From positions 62,001 to 126,000 of the forward strand of contig DASXDL010000030.1 of NCBI GenBank assembly GCA_036490715.1: DNA of 64,000 nucleotides, read 5' to 3'. The position numbers and the translations under genes are program-made. How positions within the stretch are numbered: position 1 is the first letter of the stretch; each line of letters begins with the position of its first letter. Origin of the DNA: FEN-1191 sp036490715. Its GTDB lineage: Bacteria; Pseudomonadota; Gammaproteobacteria; Steroidobacterales; Steroidobacteraceae. Under the pieces are notes generated by a model. It saw nothing but the letters and a program-made list of their open reading frames with translations, was not told the origin of the DNA and did no database searches. Of the stretch, positions 42,729 through 51,665 are shown one piece after another.

Positions 42729-43580
42729 TCAGATTTCAACGCGCCCCTCGAATGCCCGCTGCGTCGGGCCGGTCAGCCACACGCTCTGTCCGACGCCCTC
42801 CCAGTGTACGCTTAGTGTACCGCCGGCAACACGTACCTCGACGTCCTGCGCCAGCGCCCCGTGTTGCCGACCGACTGCCACGGCCGCACAGGCGCCGGTG
42901 CCGCAGGCCAGCGTCTCGCCCGCCCCGCGCTCATAGACGCGCAGACTGATGTGTCCGGGATCCTCGACCTGCATGAAGCCGACATTGACCTGGCGCGGAA
43001 AGTGCGGGTCGGACTGCAATGCGCGTCCGATGCTCTCCACCGGAGCGCTGCTGACGGATCCGACCGTCAGTACAGCATGCGGATTGCCGATCGACACCGC
43101 ACCAAAATCAATCGTCTGCCCGGCCAGCGTCAGCCGATAGGTGGCGCTCGCCGGCCCGGGGATCCGTTCCAGTCCGCCGGCATCGAATGGCAGCGCCTCC
43201 GGTCTGAAATCGGGTATGCCAAGATCGACCGAAACCCTGCCGTCGGACAAAACGCGCGCCTGCAACAGCCCGCCGATGCTGTCCAGCCTCAGCATCGAGC
43301 CGTTGCCCATGCCGCGCTCGTGCAGCAGCGCGGCGATGCAACGCGCACCGTTGCCACACTGCTCTACTTCACCGCCGTCGGCATTGAACACCCGGTAGAA
43401 CACGTCGCTGTCGGGCCGCCGCGGCGGTAGCAGAACCAGCGCCTGATCGAAGCCGATGCCAACGTGACGATCGGCCAGCGTGCGCCAGCGCTCGGGCTTG
43501 GGGAGACTGGATTCGGACGGCAGCGACAGCACGATGAAGTCGTTGCCCAGCCCGTTCATCTTGGTGAAATCGACCCGCAC
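42729..43580 (-). CDS. dapF: DapF, diaminopimelate epimerase
   Basis: I start at GTG 43580, giving MRVDFTKMNGLGNDF, which matches the family; 283 residues. The two catalytic cysteines are Cys75 (EQCGNGARC) and Cys226 (LACGTGACA). The enzyme converts LL- to meso-diaminopimelate for lysine and peptidoglycan synthesis. No Shine-Dalgarno is seen before this GTG, so the start is not certain. It is the first gene of the dapF-DUF484-xerC-hslV-hslU run. Confidence 0.93.
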   Translation of the reverse strand: MRVDFTKMNGLGNDFIVLSLPSESSLPKPERWRTLADRHVGIGFDQALVLLPPRRPDSDVFYRVFNADGGEVEQCGNGARCIAALLHERGMGNGSMLRLDSIGGLLQARVLSDGRVSVDLGIPDFRPEALPFDAGGLERIPGPASATYRLTLAGQTIDFGAVSIGNPHAVLTVGSVSSAPVESIGRALQSDPHFPRQVNVGFMQVEDPGHISLRVYERGAGETLACGTGACAAVAVGRQHGALAQDVEVRVAGGTLSVHWEGVGQSVWLTGPTQRAFEGRVEI

Positions 43581-43659
43581 GGCCGGGAGGATAACCCGAT
43601 CCGGGGGCGGCCATCCCGCACCGGCGCGGGATCGCGCCGCGCAGTGAATCAATCCTCGG

Positions 43660-44133
43660 CTACTGGCCCTTGCAGGCGTCGTCCATCGCGACCTTGTTGG
43701 ACAGTCGCTGCTTGTCGGCTTCGTCGTCGCTCAGAAACTGGCGCTCGCCATTGGGTCCGGTCTTGAAGATACGTCGCGCCGCGACCGAGGCGTTGTAGGC
43801 GTCGGTCGCCTTCTTGCACTGGTCAGCGCGCGTCTGGGCGACATCGTTCTGCACCGCCCGCTCGGCCGCTTCCTGTTCGAGTTGCTCGTGGATGTTGCCG
43901 CTGGTCTGAGTGAGGGTGGGCGGCTTGCTGGCGCTGGCGGTGCTGCTGGCGGATGTGGTCTCGGCCGGCTCGGCGCGGACCGTGTTGTGCTGAATGCGTA
44001 CCAGTTGCGCGCCTGGGGTCGGCGTATCGCTGTACTGGACGTGTCCCTGGGAGTCCACCGACCGGTACACGTCGGCCATGGCCACCGTTAATGGCAGGCC
44101 GATCAGAATGGCGATCGCGATGACACGGCGCAT
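43660..44133 (-). CDS. DUF4124-domain exported protein
   Basis: The 157-residue protein has a signal peptide (about 1-20), followed at once by the DUF4124 motif ADVYRSVDSQGHVQYSDTPTPGA, a Ser/Ala/Thr-rich linker, and a charged helical tail with a few Cys (QCKKATDAYNASVAARRIF; DDACKGQ). DUF4124 proteins are common periplasmic proteins of unknown role in Gammaproteobacteria. It stands alone upstream of dapF. Confidence 0.85.
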   Translation of the reverse strand: MRRVIAIAILIGLPLTVAMADVYRSVDSQGHVQYSDTPTPGAQLVRIQHNTVRAEPAETTSASSTASASKPPTLTQTSGNIHEQLEQEAAERAVQNDVAQTRADQCKKATDAYNASVAARRIFKTGPNGERQFLSDDEADKQRLSNKVAMDDACKGQ

Positions 44134-44285
44134 GGGATGGTCCCTCCAAGTCTTAGTATCAGGCCTACCTCCGGGAGTGCACGGTGACCTGCGTCACATT
44201 CATATCGCGGATCGCTTTGCAGGGTCAAATCGGCCGGCGGCGGCCCGGCCCAGGCTGTCGACAGGCTGTCGGAAGGGCGCGCGCC

Positions 44286-45470
44286 TCACCAGTCGCCGAC
44301 CGAACCATCCCGGTAAAACACCCGCTGCGGCAGCTCCTGCTCGAATGGATAGCGAGCCACGACGGCCTCGTCGATGTCGATCCCCAAGCCCGGACGGTTG
44401 CTGGGCCGCACGCTCTGATCGCCGTGATTGCGCGGATGGTGATCGCGCGCCACCTCGGCGCGCCATTCGACATCCTCGCTGACGGTTTCGCAGATCACAT
44501 AGTCGGATTGGGCGAAGCCGAATTCGAACGAGGCCGCGGTGCTGACCGGACCCTGCGGATTGTGAGGCGCGAGCGCGATGCGATGCGCCTCGGCCAGTGC
44601 GCCGATCTTGCGCGCCGCCGTCAGTCCGCCGCAGTGGGTGATGTCCGGCTGTGCGACTTCGCAGCCGCGCGCCGCGAACAGGTCTCGAAACTGTGCCAGG
44701 TGGGTCAGGCGCTCGCCGGTAGCAATGGGCGTAGAGACCGAGGCGTTGATGTGCGAGAGCGACTGCACGTTCTCCGGCCAGCAGGGCTCCTCGAGGAACA
44801 GCAGTCCGTAGGGCTCCAGCGCCTTGGCGAATTGCAGTCCCATCGCCGGGGAGGGGCGGGCATGACAGTCGACCATGATGTCGATCTCGGGCCCGACCGC
44901 CTCGCGCATGCGCTCGACCGCGCGAGTGGCGGCATGCACCGGGCCCAAGCCCTCGAGCGCGGCGGTCGGCGGCACCGCCATCGACTTGAAAGCGGTGTAA
45001 CCGGCGGCGACCGCGGCCCGCGCCAGGTCGGCGAAGCGCTCGGCATCCTCGACCGAGGTCTCGTAGAAGTCTTCCATCCGGCCGCCGCCCAGATGGCAGT
45101 ACAGGCGGATGTAATCGCGCACCGGCCCACCCCAGAGGCGATGACACGGGACCCCCAGCAGCTTGCCGGCGATGTCCCACAGCGCGATGTCGATGCCCGA
45201 CATCGCGGTCGCACGCACGAAGCCGCTGCCGTGCCAGAAGTGCTGCCGGTACATCATCTGCCATAGATGCTCGATGCGGCGCGGGTCCTCGCCGATCAGC
45301 AGCGTCGACAAATCCTCGATCGCGCCGACCACGGCGCGCGTATGCCATTCCAGCGTGGCCTCGCCCCAGCCGATCAGGCCGGGCTGATCGGTCTCGACCT
45401 TGATGAAGATCCAGTTGCGCATGCGCGCATGACAAACCAGGGACTTGATCGCGGTGATGTGAATGGCCAT
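44286..45470 (-). CDS. Enolase-superfamily sugar-acid dehydratase (galactonate dehydratase-like)
   Basis: The start is ATG 45470 after AGGAAA (394 residues). The mandelate racemase/muconate lactonising fold shows metal ligands Asp201 (MVDCHARP), Glu227 or Glu228 (LFLEEPCWPEN) and Glu253 (IATGERL), an Asp276-His303 acid/base pair (QPDITHCGG, APHNPQGP), and His203 in the D-x-H motif typical of DgoD-type dehydratases. It should remove water from an aldonate to give a 2-keto-3-deoxy acid. Exact substrate stereochemistry cannot be read from sequence. It is the last gene of the LacI-type-operator-linked operon and lies 10 bases from the lactonase gene. Confidence 0.87.
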   Translation of the reverse strand: MAIHITAIKSLVCHARMRNWIFIKVETDQPGLIGWGEATLEWHTRAVVGAIEDLSTLLIGEDPRRIEHLWQMMYRQHFWHGSGFVRATAMSGIDIALWDIAGKLLGVPCHRLWGGPVRDYIRLYCHLGGGRMEDFYETSVEDAERFADLARAAVAAGYTAFKSMAVPPTAALEGLGPVHAATRAVERMREAVGPEIDIMVDCHARPSPAMGLQFAKALEPYGLLFLEEPCWPENVQSLSHINASVSTPIATGERLTHLAQFRDLFAARGCEVAQPDITHCGGLTAARKIGALAEAHRIALAPHNPQGPVSTAASFEFGFAQSDYVICETVSEDVEWRAEVARDHHPRNHGDQSVRPSNRPGLGIDIDEAVVARYPFEQELPQRVFYRDGSVGDW

Positions 45471-45480
45471 CGAATTTCCT

Positions 45481-46389
45481 CTAGGCGGCAAACGGCGTGC
45501 AATCCAGACCTGGTACCTCGACGCGAACGGAGAATACGCCGCCCGCGGTCGGCTCGAGGCGCAGCTGCTGCGGCGACAAGCCGTAGCGCGCGCTGGTGAC
45601 GTACAGCGTGCGTCGATCCGGATCGCCAAAGCAACAGGCGGTGGGCTGGCTGGCCGGCAAGCGCAGCACCCGATCCAGCTTGCCCTCGGGGCTTAAGCGC
45701 ACCACCGCGCCGGCGCCCCAGCGCGCGTTCCATAGATAGCCGTCGCGATCGACTGCCGCACCGTCGGGAATGCCCAGACCCTCGAGCCGGCACCACGGCC
45801 GGCGCTCATCGATGCGGGCCGCAACGCCGTCGAAGCGATAGGCGTAGAACCAGCCGTCGCACGAGTCGGCGGCGTACAAGGTACCCTCATCCGGACTGAA
45901 GCACAGTCCGTTCGGACACCCCAGGCGCTCGTCGAAGGCGCGGCTGACCGCGCCATCAAACATGATCAGCTGGCCGACCGACTCAGCCACCGGGCGCGGC
46001 GAGCCATCGGCAGCGATGTTGTTGTACATGCTGCCGATCCACAGGCGCCCGGCGCGATCGCAATGCCCATCATTGAAGCGCAGCGGCAGCTCGGCGCTCG
46101 GCAGGCGGTACAGCGGCTGCGACTGCCTCCGTACCGGGTCAAATCGCCACAGTTCCTGCCGGCCGTGCACCAGCAGCCCGCCGGAGGCCAGCAGATTGAC
46201 CCCAGTGACCAGATCGTCGAACTCCCAGAAGTCGACCGCGTCGCTGTTCGTGCTCCAGTGAAACACGCGGCCGGGCTGCAGCACGTCGACCCAGTACAGC
46301 GTGCCGGACTGCGCGCACCACAGCGGGGTCTCGCCCAGCAGATTGCGGCAGTCCACGCGCAGGCTAAGCTCGCCGTCAGTACGCGACAT
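45481..46389 (-). CDS. SMP-30/gluconolactonase-family lactonase
   Basis: The start is ATG 46389 (302 residues), overlapping the mutarotase gene by 14 bases. The beta-propeller family motifs are seen: LLGETPLWCAQ (metal-binding Glu), RFNDGHCDRAGRLWIGSM (Asn) and GIPDGAAVDRDGYLWNARW (Asp). These enzymes hydrolyse sugar lactones to acids. Between a mutarotase, an SDR and an aldonate dehydratase it fits the lactone-opening step of an oxidative sugar pathway. Confidence 0.88.
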   Translation of the reverse strand: MSRTDGELSLRVDCRNLLGETPLWCAQSGTLYWVDVLQPGRVFHWSTNSDAVDFWEFDDLVTGVNLLASGGLLVHGRQELWRFDPVRRQSQPLYRLPSAELPLRFNDGHCDRAGRLWIGSMYNNIAADGSPRPVAESVGQLIMFDGAVSRAFDERLGCPNGLCFSPDEGTLYAADSCDGWFYAYRFDGVAARIDERRPWCRLEGLGIPDGAAVDRDGYLWNARWGAGAVVRLSPEGKLDRVLRLPASQPTACCFGDPDRRTLYVTSARYGLSPQQLRLEPTAGGVFSVRVEVPGLDCTPFAA

Positions 46390-47272
46390 TGAATTCGAAC
46401 CGCTGATCGAGGCGCGCCTGCGGCTCGAGCACGATGAAGTCCTCCGCGGCCGCGTGCCCGGGTTGCGCGTGCAGGGCATCGGTCGCATGACTGCTGGGCT
46501 CGAAACAGAAGAAATCCTGCCGCTTCGGTACCCAGAGTACAACGTGCTTCAGCCGCGGCAGCGTACTCAAGCGTACTTCCAGGTTCAGGCTTGGCCAGCG
46601 GATCAGCGCCTCACCATCCCAGCCGGCGTACTCGCAAGCGGCCGGCAGTCCGTGGATCGGCCGGCCGCGGCGCAGCGCCTCGCGCTCCGGATTGGTAGCG
46701 CTCGATAGCGGCATGTATTCATCGTCCCACTGCCAGCGCTGCGGCAGATCAGCCTGCAACTGCGCTAACTCGCGCTGCGCGAAGTACGGATGCAGCCCGA
46801 TGCCGAGCGGCAATCGATCCGGCCCCTCGTTGGCGAGTGTGAAAGTGATGCGAAGCTGGTGTGGTTGCAGCTCGATGCGCTGATGAGCCGAATACGGCAG
46901 CGGCGCATCACTCGATGCGGGCAGGCTCAGGCTCGCCGAGCTGCGATCCAGCTGCGTCAGCTCCCACGGCCGGGTCCAGCCGTCGCCGTGCGAGCTATGT
47001 CGCTCGGGCAGCGCATTGAGCGGGAAACGGTAGCGGCGGCCTTCGAACTGAAATTCCCCGCCGCGCAGCCGGCCGCAGTACGGCAGCATGGCAAAACTCG
47101 AAGCCTGCAGCGCCGGTGGCCGAGCGGCATCGCGCTCGCGCGCCGGGCGCAGGATCGGCAGCGTCGCCTCGCCGCGCCGCACGTCAAAGCGCGTCAGGGC
47201 TGCGCCCCACTCGGGCGCGATACCCAGCGTCAGCGCGCCGGATCGCAGCAGAATGCGGCTGAGTGCGGCCAT
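46376..47272 (-). CDS. Aldose 1-epimerase (mutarotase)-family protein
   Basis: The 298-residue protein has the galactose-mutarotase-like fold with the two catalytic-region histidines in HSSHGDGWTRPW and GIGLHPYF, and a late Phe-Glu-Pro segment (FCFEPSSHATDALH) that supplies the base. It interconverts alpha and beta sugar anomers, which would speed a downstream anomer-specific dehydrogenase. It lies 34 bases after the aminotransferase gene and overlaps the lactonase gene. Confidence 0.87.
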   Translation of the reverse strand: MAALSRILLRSGALTLGIAPEWGAALTRFDVRRGEATLPILRPARERDAARPPALQASSFAMLPYCGRLRGGEFQFEGRRYRFPLNALPERHSSHGDGWTRPWELTQLDRSSASLSLPASSDAPLPYSAHQRIELQPHQLRITFTLANEGPDRLPLGIGLHPYFAQRELAQLQADLPQRWQWDDEYMPLSSATNPEREALRRGRPIHGLPAACEYAGWDGEALIRWPSLNLEVRLSTLPRLKHVVLWVPKRQDFFCFEPSSHATDALHAQPGHAAAEDFIVLEPQARLDQRFEFNVAY

Positions 47273-47306
47273 CGCGGCCGAGCGAGCGCGCGCAGCGCGG
47301 CGCGCT

Positions 47307-48647
47307 TCAGCGGCGGCCCCAGACCGCCGTTACCGACTGCTCGAGGCAGTCGAGCGTGAACTGGATATCCGCGGCGGTGTGTGCCGCCGAGATCGAGCAT
47401 TGTTTGGTGGCGATCGGAACGAAGAATATGCCGCGCTCGATCAGCGCCTGGCGCAGCTGCACGTCGCGCTCGAAGTCATGGTGTTCCATGATGTCGTGGA
47501 AGTCGAGCGGTGCGGCATCCATCAGGTAATAGGAAAATGCCGAACCTTGGCGCGCGACCGCGGCCGCCACGCCGTGGCGGGCAAAGATATCCTTCAGGCC
47601 CTGCTCGATCTGGCGGCCGAGCGCCTCGACGTGGCCGTAGACCTGCTTGCCGTGGGTGAGCAGGTGCTCGATGGTGGTGATCGCCGCAGTCACCGCGACC
47701 GGATGGCCGTTATAGGTGCCGGCGACGAACGGGCGCTTGGCCGGGTCCTTGTGCACCACGTAGTCCATGTACTCGGCCTTGCCGCCGATCACCGCCAGCG
47801 GAAAACCGTTGGCGATTGCCTTGCCGTAGGTCACCAGATCCGGCCGCACGCCGCAGATCTGGCTGTAGCCGCCCAGTCCGAGACGAAACCCGGTCTTGAC
47901 CTCGTCAAACACCAGCAGAAAGCCGAACTCGTCCGCCAGCTTGCGCAGCCCGGCCAGATAGCCCTCGCGCGGCCGCACCACACCGATGTTCTGCAGCACC
48001 GGCTCGGTGATCATCGCCGCCACCGGATAGCGCCGGCAGACGTAGCGCACCGACTCCAGATCGTTGAAGTTCACCGGGTGCACGAAATGATTGGTACTGA
48101 TGGTGGTACCCGCGCCATTGGGCCTCAGCGGATACTCGCCGGGCGATACGCGCGGGCCGATGTCGGCCAGCGTATTGAAGACGTTGCAGGCCAGCTCGTC
48201 GTGGTTGCCGTTGTAGCCACCCTGCACCACGATGAAGTGATGGCGTCCGGTGATCGCCCGACTCAGGCGGATCGCCAGCGCGGTGGCCTCGCTGCCGGTG
48301 TTCATCAGGCACAGCTTGTCGACCGCCGGGATGTTCTTGCACAGCAACTGCGCCAGCCGTCCCTCGAGCACTGCTGGGCCGGCTCCATACAGCGACTCGC
48401 CGCTGCGCAGCACCTCGATCACTGCCTCATTGACCGGCGCGAAGTTATGCCCGAGGAAATGCGGCGCGAACGCAGCGTGGTAGTCGATGTAACGTTTGCC
48501 ATCGATATCCCACAGGTAGGCGCCTTCGCCCTTCACGAACGCGATCGGCGGATCGATGATCCGATTGATCGAGCTGATGCCGCCCGGGATGTAGCTGCTG
48601 TTGAATTCCAGGAGCGACGCGCGCCTGCTGCCAGTTATGGTTGTCAT
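47307..48647 (-). CDS. Class III PLP-dependent aminotransferase (GSA aminomutase-like)
   Basis: The 446-residue protein has YIPGGISSINR near the N-terminus, the phosphate-binding NTGSEAT (118-122), Asp248 in LVFDEVKTGFR, and the PLP lysine Lys276 in TYGKAIANGFPLAVIGG. This is the glutamate-1-semialdehyde aminomutase-like branch of class III. As first gene of a catabolic operon it is more likely to remove an amino group from the substrate or a breakdown product than to serve haem synthesis. The operator at 48768-48779 lies over its predicted promoter. Confidence 0.88.
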   Translation of the reverse strand: MTTITGSRRASLLEFNSSYIPGGISSINRIIDPPIAFVKGEGAYLWDIDGKRYIDYHAAFAPHFLGHNFAPVNEAVIEVLRSGESLYGAGPAVLEGRLAQLLCKNIPAVDKLCLMNTGSEATALAIRLSRAITGRHHFIVVQGGYNGNHDELACNVFNTLADIGPRVSPGEYPLRPNGAGTTISTNHFVHPVNFNDLESVRYVCRRYPVAAMITEPVLQNIGVVRPREGYLAGLRKLADEFGFLLVFDEVKTGFRLGLGGYSQICGVRPDLVTYGKAIANGFPLAVIGGKAEYMDYVVHKDPAKRPFVAGTYNGHPVAVTAAITTIEHLLTHGKQVYGHVEALGRQIEQGLKDIFARHGVAAAVARQGSAFSYYLMDAAPLDFHDIMEHHDFERDVQLRQALIERGIFFVPIATKQCSISAAHTAADIQFTLDCLEQSVTAVWGRR

Positions 48648-48767
48648 TTGCCGCCAGTTACTTTGCGCGACCGCCCAAGGCCTTGAGCCCCCGTCCAGAC
48701 CCTTTAGCCGGGCCTATCCCGAGCCTGCGATCGCCGCCTGCCCGGGCGTGTAGCGTCCCAGGCGCGG

Positions 48768-48779
48768 TGTAACGTTACA
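48768..48779. promoter_or_regulatory. LacI-type operator TGTAACGTTACA (site 1)
   Basis: This perfect 12-bp palindrome with central CpG has the usual form of a LacI-family operator. It overlaps the predicted -10 of the minus-strand promoter of the aminotransferase operon, so bound repressor should block it. Identical copies are at 49060 and 62773. Confidence 0.8.
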
Positions 48780-48801
48780 TCAGAAGCTCAGGCTTTTTCA
48801 A
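48774..48801 (-). promoter_or_regulatory. Predicted sigma70-type promoter of the aminotransferase operon
   Basis: On the minus strand TTGAAA (48796-48801) and TGTAAC (48774-48779) are separated by 16 bases; the -10 lies inside operator site 1. This is a fair but not ideal match. Confidence 0.45.
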
Positions 48802-48942
48802 CGTGTGCGGCTCACACTTCGACTACCCCTTAGTGTTGCATCGGCGATAGGTAGCCGGCACGGCCGCAGAAAACACCGTCCGCCGTAGCATCGGCGCTTC
48901 GGCAATCGATGTTGCTGTGACAATACAAACCTAAACCGGCTG

Positions 48943-48971
48943 TTGACAGCACTCAATTGTTACGTTAAAAG
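48943..48971 (+). promoter_or_regulatory. Predicted sigma70-type promoter of the TonB-receptor operon
   Basis: A consensus TTGACA (48943-48948) is followed after 17 bases by TAAAAG (48966-48971), leaving a leader of about 145 bases before the receptor start. The imperfect operator at 48958-48969 covers the spacer and -10. CATAAT at 49055-49060 is a possible second -10 but has no good -35. Confidence 0.55.
48958..48969. promoter_or_regulatory. Imperfect LacI-type operator (10/12 match)
   Basis: TGTTACGTTAAA differs from TGTAACGTTACA at two positions and keeps the central ACGTTA. It lies between the -35 and -10 elements of the predicted receptor promoter, where repressor binding would exclude polymerase. 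Confidence 0.55.
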
Positions 48972-49059
48972 TTATTGCAAGCGGCGAGATATGCCGCAGC
49001 AAGATGCGATGAGATGACAGCGGGGCGAGGAAATTACGGGATCTTTTCGAAACGCATAA

Positions 49060-49071
49060 TGTAACGTTACA
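49060..49071. promoter_or_regulatory. LacI-type operator TGTAACGTTACA (site 2)
   Basis: This exact copy of site 1 lies 50 bases upstream of the TonB-receptor start codon, in the leader of the predicted transcript. It may act as a roadblock or as the second anchor of a repression loop. Confidence 0.8.
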
Positions 49072-49121
49072 GGTGCGCGCCCAGCTTAAAGCGACGCACC
49101 GGAGTGGAGGAACGTGGCGTC

Positions 49122-51596
49122 ATGAGAATCTACAAAGTGCTCCGCACAGGGGCGTCAATGGCTGGTCTGTCTGCAATTATCCAGGCGTGCGCGCTGCTGG
49201 CCGCCGGTTTGCTCAGTCCGGCGGCCTTTGCGCAGCAGGCGGCCTCCGATGCCACCACCACCGACAGCCTGTCGGAAGTGGTAGTGACCGCCGAGCGGCG
49301 TGAAGAGAACGCCAAGGAAGTGCCGATCACGATGACCGTGTTCAGCGATGCGCAGATCCAGGCGCAGGGTCTGACCGGTCTGGGCGACTACGCCAAGTTC
49401 GTCCCCGGCCTGATCTACAACGGTTCCGGCCTGGGCGAGCGTTCCGGTCCGGACATCGTCATCCGCGGCGTGGCCAATTCACGCCTGTTCGACTTCGAGA
49501 CCAACATCGCCACCAACACCACCGGCTTTGCCTATGGCGAAGTGCAGGCCTACGGCTTCGACCCGGAGCTGATCGACACGCAGCGCATCGAGGTGCTGAA
49601 AGGGCCTCAGGGCACGCTGTATGGCGCCTCGGCCATGGGCGGCCTGGTCAAGGTGGTGCCCAATCTGCCGGACTTCTCGGATTTCTACGGCCGGGTGCAG
49701 GCCGGCGTTGTGGCCGAGGACAGCGGCTGGGGCAGTGGCGGCACCGGTTACAACGCCGCCGCCGTGGTCAATATTCCGCTGAACGACATGTTCGCGTTCC
49801 GCTTCTCGTTCCACGATCGAACCGATCCGGGCTACATCAACATCCACACGCTGACCGGCAACCCGGCCGAGGCCTATGGCCCCAACGGCCTCGTGGGCTT
49901 CAACTCACTAGCGGGCAACGTCTACGGTGCCGGTGAGTTCCTCAAGGACGTCAACACCAGTCAGGCGGGCGGTGGGCGCGCGGCACTTCGCTTCAAGCCC
50001 AACGAGGCCTTCGATGCGACACTGGCATTCATGTATGACTCCAAGCAGCAGGACTCGCTGCCGAACTACGAGCCGGTGCTGTCGACCTCGGCCAGCCCGC
50101 TCACCGCGGACCAGTTCCAGCTGCAGCCGACCAGCACGACCTATTCACTGGCCTCGCTCGAGGCGTCGTATAACTTCGGCCCGGCGACGCTGCACTGGAT
50201 CTCCGGTTACATCGATCGCCATCACAGCTCGTCGGTGGACTTCGCCGGCACCACCTACGGCGCGCTCGGCGGCAACGGCACCGTGCCGCTACCGTCGCCG
50301 GCACCGGTGACCTTCGCGGTCGACACCAAGATCATCAGCCAGGAACTGCGCCTGCAGGGCAACGTGCAGGACCTGTTGTGGTCGGGTTCTGGACTCGACT
50401 GGACCGTCGGCGGCTTCTATCAGCGTGAGAATCGCAACGCCTACGGTGACGTCACGGTGGGTGCCGCCTGGCTGACCGACGCGGTGGCGCCGTTGACGCC
50501 ACCGCCGTCGGGCACGCAAACCGTGTGGGACGGCCTGTACACGTCCACCTATACCAACAAGTCCGAGTTCGGCGATATCACGCTGCACCTCACGCCGCGG
50601 CTGGCGCTGTCAGTCGGAGCGCGTCACTCGTCGCAGAACGTGACCGCGACCCGCATTGACTTCAGCGACGTGTTCGCCAGTGCGCCGCCGACCGGCAACT
50701 CGGTGATCTACGAGCCGGTATCGGAGAACCGCACCACGCCGCGCGCGGCGATCACCTTCGATCTGACCAAGGAGGTCAACGTCTACGCCGCCTACTCCGA
50801 GGGCTTCCGTATCGGCGGTCACAACCCGATCGGTAATCTTGAGACCCCGGGCTGCGCCGATGCGCTCAAGAAATTCGGCCTGACCGACCCGGCCTCAGCC
50901 GCGGAGTTCAAGTCCGATCAGATCCGCAACTTCGAAGTCGGCATCAAGAGCGTGCTGGCCGATGGCCGCATCACCGCCAACCTGACCGGCTTCCGGGTCG
51001 ACTGGACCGATCTGCAGACCGCCATTCAGCTCGACCAGTACGACAACGGCTGCGGCGCCTCATTCGTCGGCAATGCCGGCGCGGCCCGCATCTACGGCGC
51101 CGACGGCGAATTGCACGCGCTGCTCACGCCGCACATCCAGGTGTCGCTGTCCGGTCAGTACGCCGATGGCAAGATCGTCGAGGTGGTCGCCGGTTCGGCC
51201 GGTACCATCGGTGCGCCGCTGGAGAGCGCGCCGAAGACTCAGGCCACGGCCGCGTTCGAATACCACATGAATCCGAAGCCGCAGTGGTCTGCGACCGCGC
51301 GCGCCGATTATGCCTACGTCGGAGCTCGCAACTTCAGCAACACCAACACCCCGGTGGATCCGGCCTACCAGCTGCCAGGCTACGGCGAGGTCAACCTGCG
51401 CTTTACCGCCGAGCACGACAACTGGGAGTACACCACCTACGTCAACAATCTGACCAACACCACGCCGCAGCTGGGCGTGGAGATCTTCGCCGGCGGTCCG
51501 GGCAACTATGCGGACGCCTACAAGCCCGGCGCGCAGCGCTTCGTGACCACCAGTCCGCCGCGTACTTTCGGTATCCTCGTGCAGAAGAACTTCTGA
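49122..51596 (+). CDS. TonB-dependent outer-membrane receptor
   Basis: ATG 49122, 11 bases after GGAGG, gives 824 residues with a signal peptide (about 1-37, ending AFA-Q). The plug domain begins with the TonB-box-like SEVVVTAERREENAKEVP and holds LKGPQGTLYGASAMGGLVKV. The rest is a beta-barrel ending RTFGILVQKNF with the typical terminal Phe. Such receptors import scarce or large solutes. Being first in an operon with amidase-like, symporter, SDR and LacI genes, and behind two operators, it probably takes up the inducing substrate rather than iron. Confidence 0.92.
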   Translation: MRIYKVLRTGASMAGLSAIIQACALLAAGLLSPAAFAQQAASDATTTDSLSEVVVTAERREENAKEVPITMTVFSDAQIQAQGLTGLGDYAKFVPGLIYNGSGLGERSGPDIVIRGVANSRLFDFETNIATNTTGFAYGEVQAYGFDPELIDTQRIEVLKGPQGTLYGASAMGGLVKVVPNLPDFSDFYGRVQAGVVAEDSGWGSGGTGYNAAAVVNIPLNDMFAFRFSFHDRTDPGYINIHTLTGNPAEAYGPNGLVGFNSLAGNVYGAGEFLKDVNTSQAGGGRAALRFKPNEAFDATLAFMYDSKQQDSLPNYEPVLSTSASPLTADQFQLQPTSTTYSLASLEASYNFGPATLHWISGYIDRHHSSSVDFAGTTYGALGGNGTVPLPSPAPVTFAVDTKIISQELRLQGNVQDLLWSGSGLDWTVGGFYQRENRNAYGDVTVGAAWLTDAVAPLTPPPSGTQTVWDGLYTSTYTNKSEFGDITLHLTPRLALSVGARHSSQNVTATRIDFSDVFASAPPTGNSVIYEPVSENRTTPRAAITFDLTKEVNVYAAYSEGFRIGGHNPIGNLETPGCADALKKFGLTDPASAAEFKSDQIRNFEVGIKSVLADGRITANLTGFRVDWTDLQTAIQLDQYDNGCGASFVGNAGAARIYGADGELHALLTPHIQVSLSGQYADGKIVEVVAGSAGTIGAPLESAPKTQATAAFEYHMNPKPQWSATARADYAYVGARNFSNTNTPVDPAYQLPGYGEVNLRFTAEHDNWEYTTYVNNLTNTTPQLGVEIFAGGPGNYADAYKPGAQRFVTTSPPRTFGILVQKNF

Positions 51597-51611
51597 AGGC
51601 GGGCAACCTCG

Positions 51612-51643
51612 ACACCGCCGGGAGATCACTCTCCCGGCGGTGT
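51612..51643 (+). other. Strong intercistronic hairpin after the receptor gene
   Basis: Fourteen perfect base pairs (51612-51625 with 51630-51643) close a TCAC loop, 16 bases after the receptor stop and 23 before the next start. No T-run follows, so it is not a standard intrinsic terminator. It more likely protects the receptor mRNA 3' end or dampens downstream expression. Confidence 0.7.
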
Positions 51644-51665
51644 TGCGTTGCAAGGAGCACCGGCC

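Larger units (their letters stand above)
48648..49121. promoter_or_regulatory. Divergent control region with two exact and one imperfect LacI-type operator
   Basis: This 474-base region separates the aminotransferase operon (minus) from the TonB-receptor operon (plus). It holds exact palindromes at 48768-48779 and 49060-49071, a 10/12 match at 48958-48969, and a predicted promoter for each direction. Centre-to-centre distances are about 190 and 102 bases, so repressor-mediated looping is possible. No ORF is seen. Confidence 0.7.
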
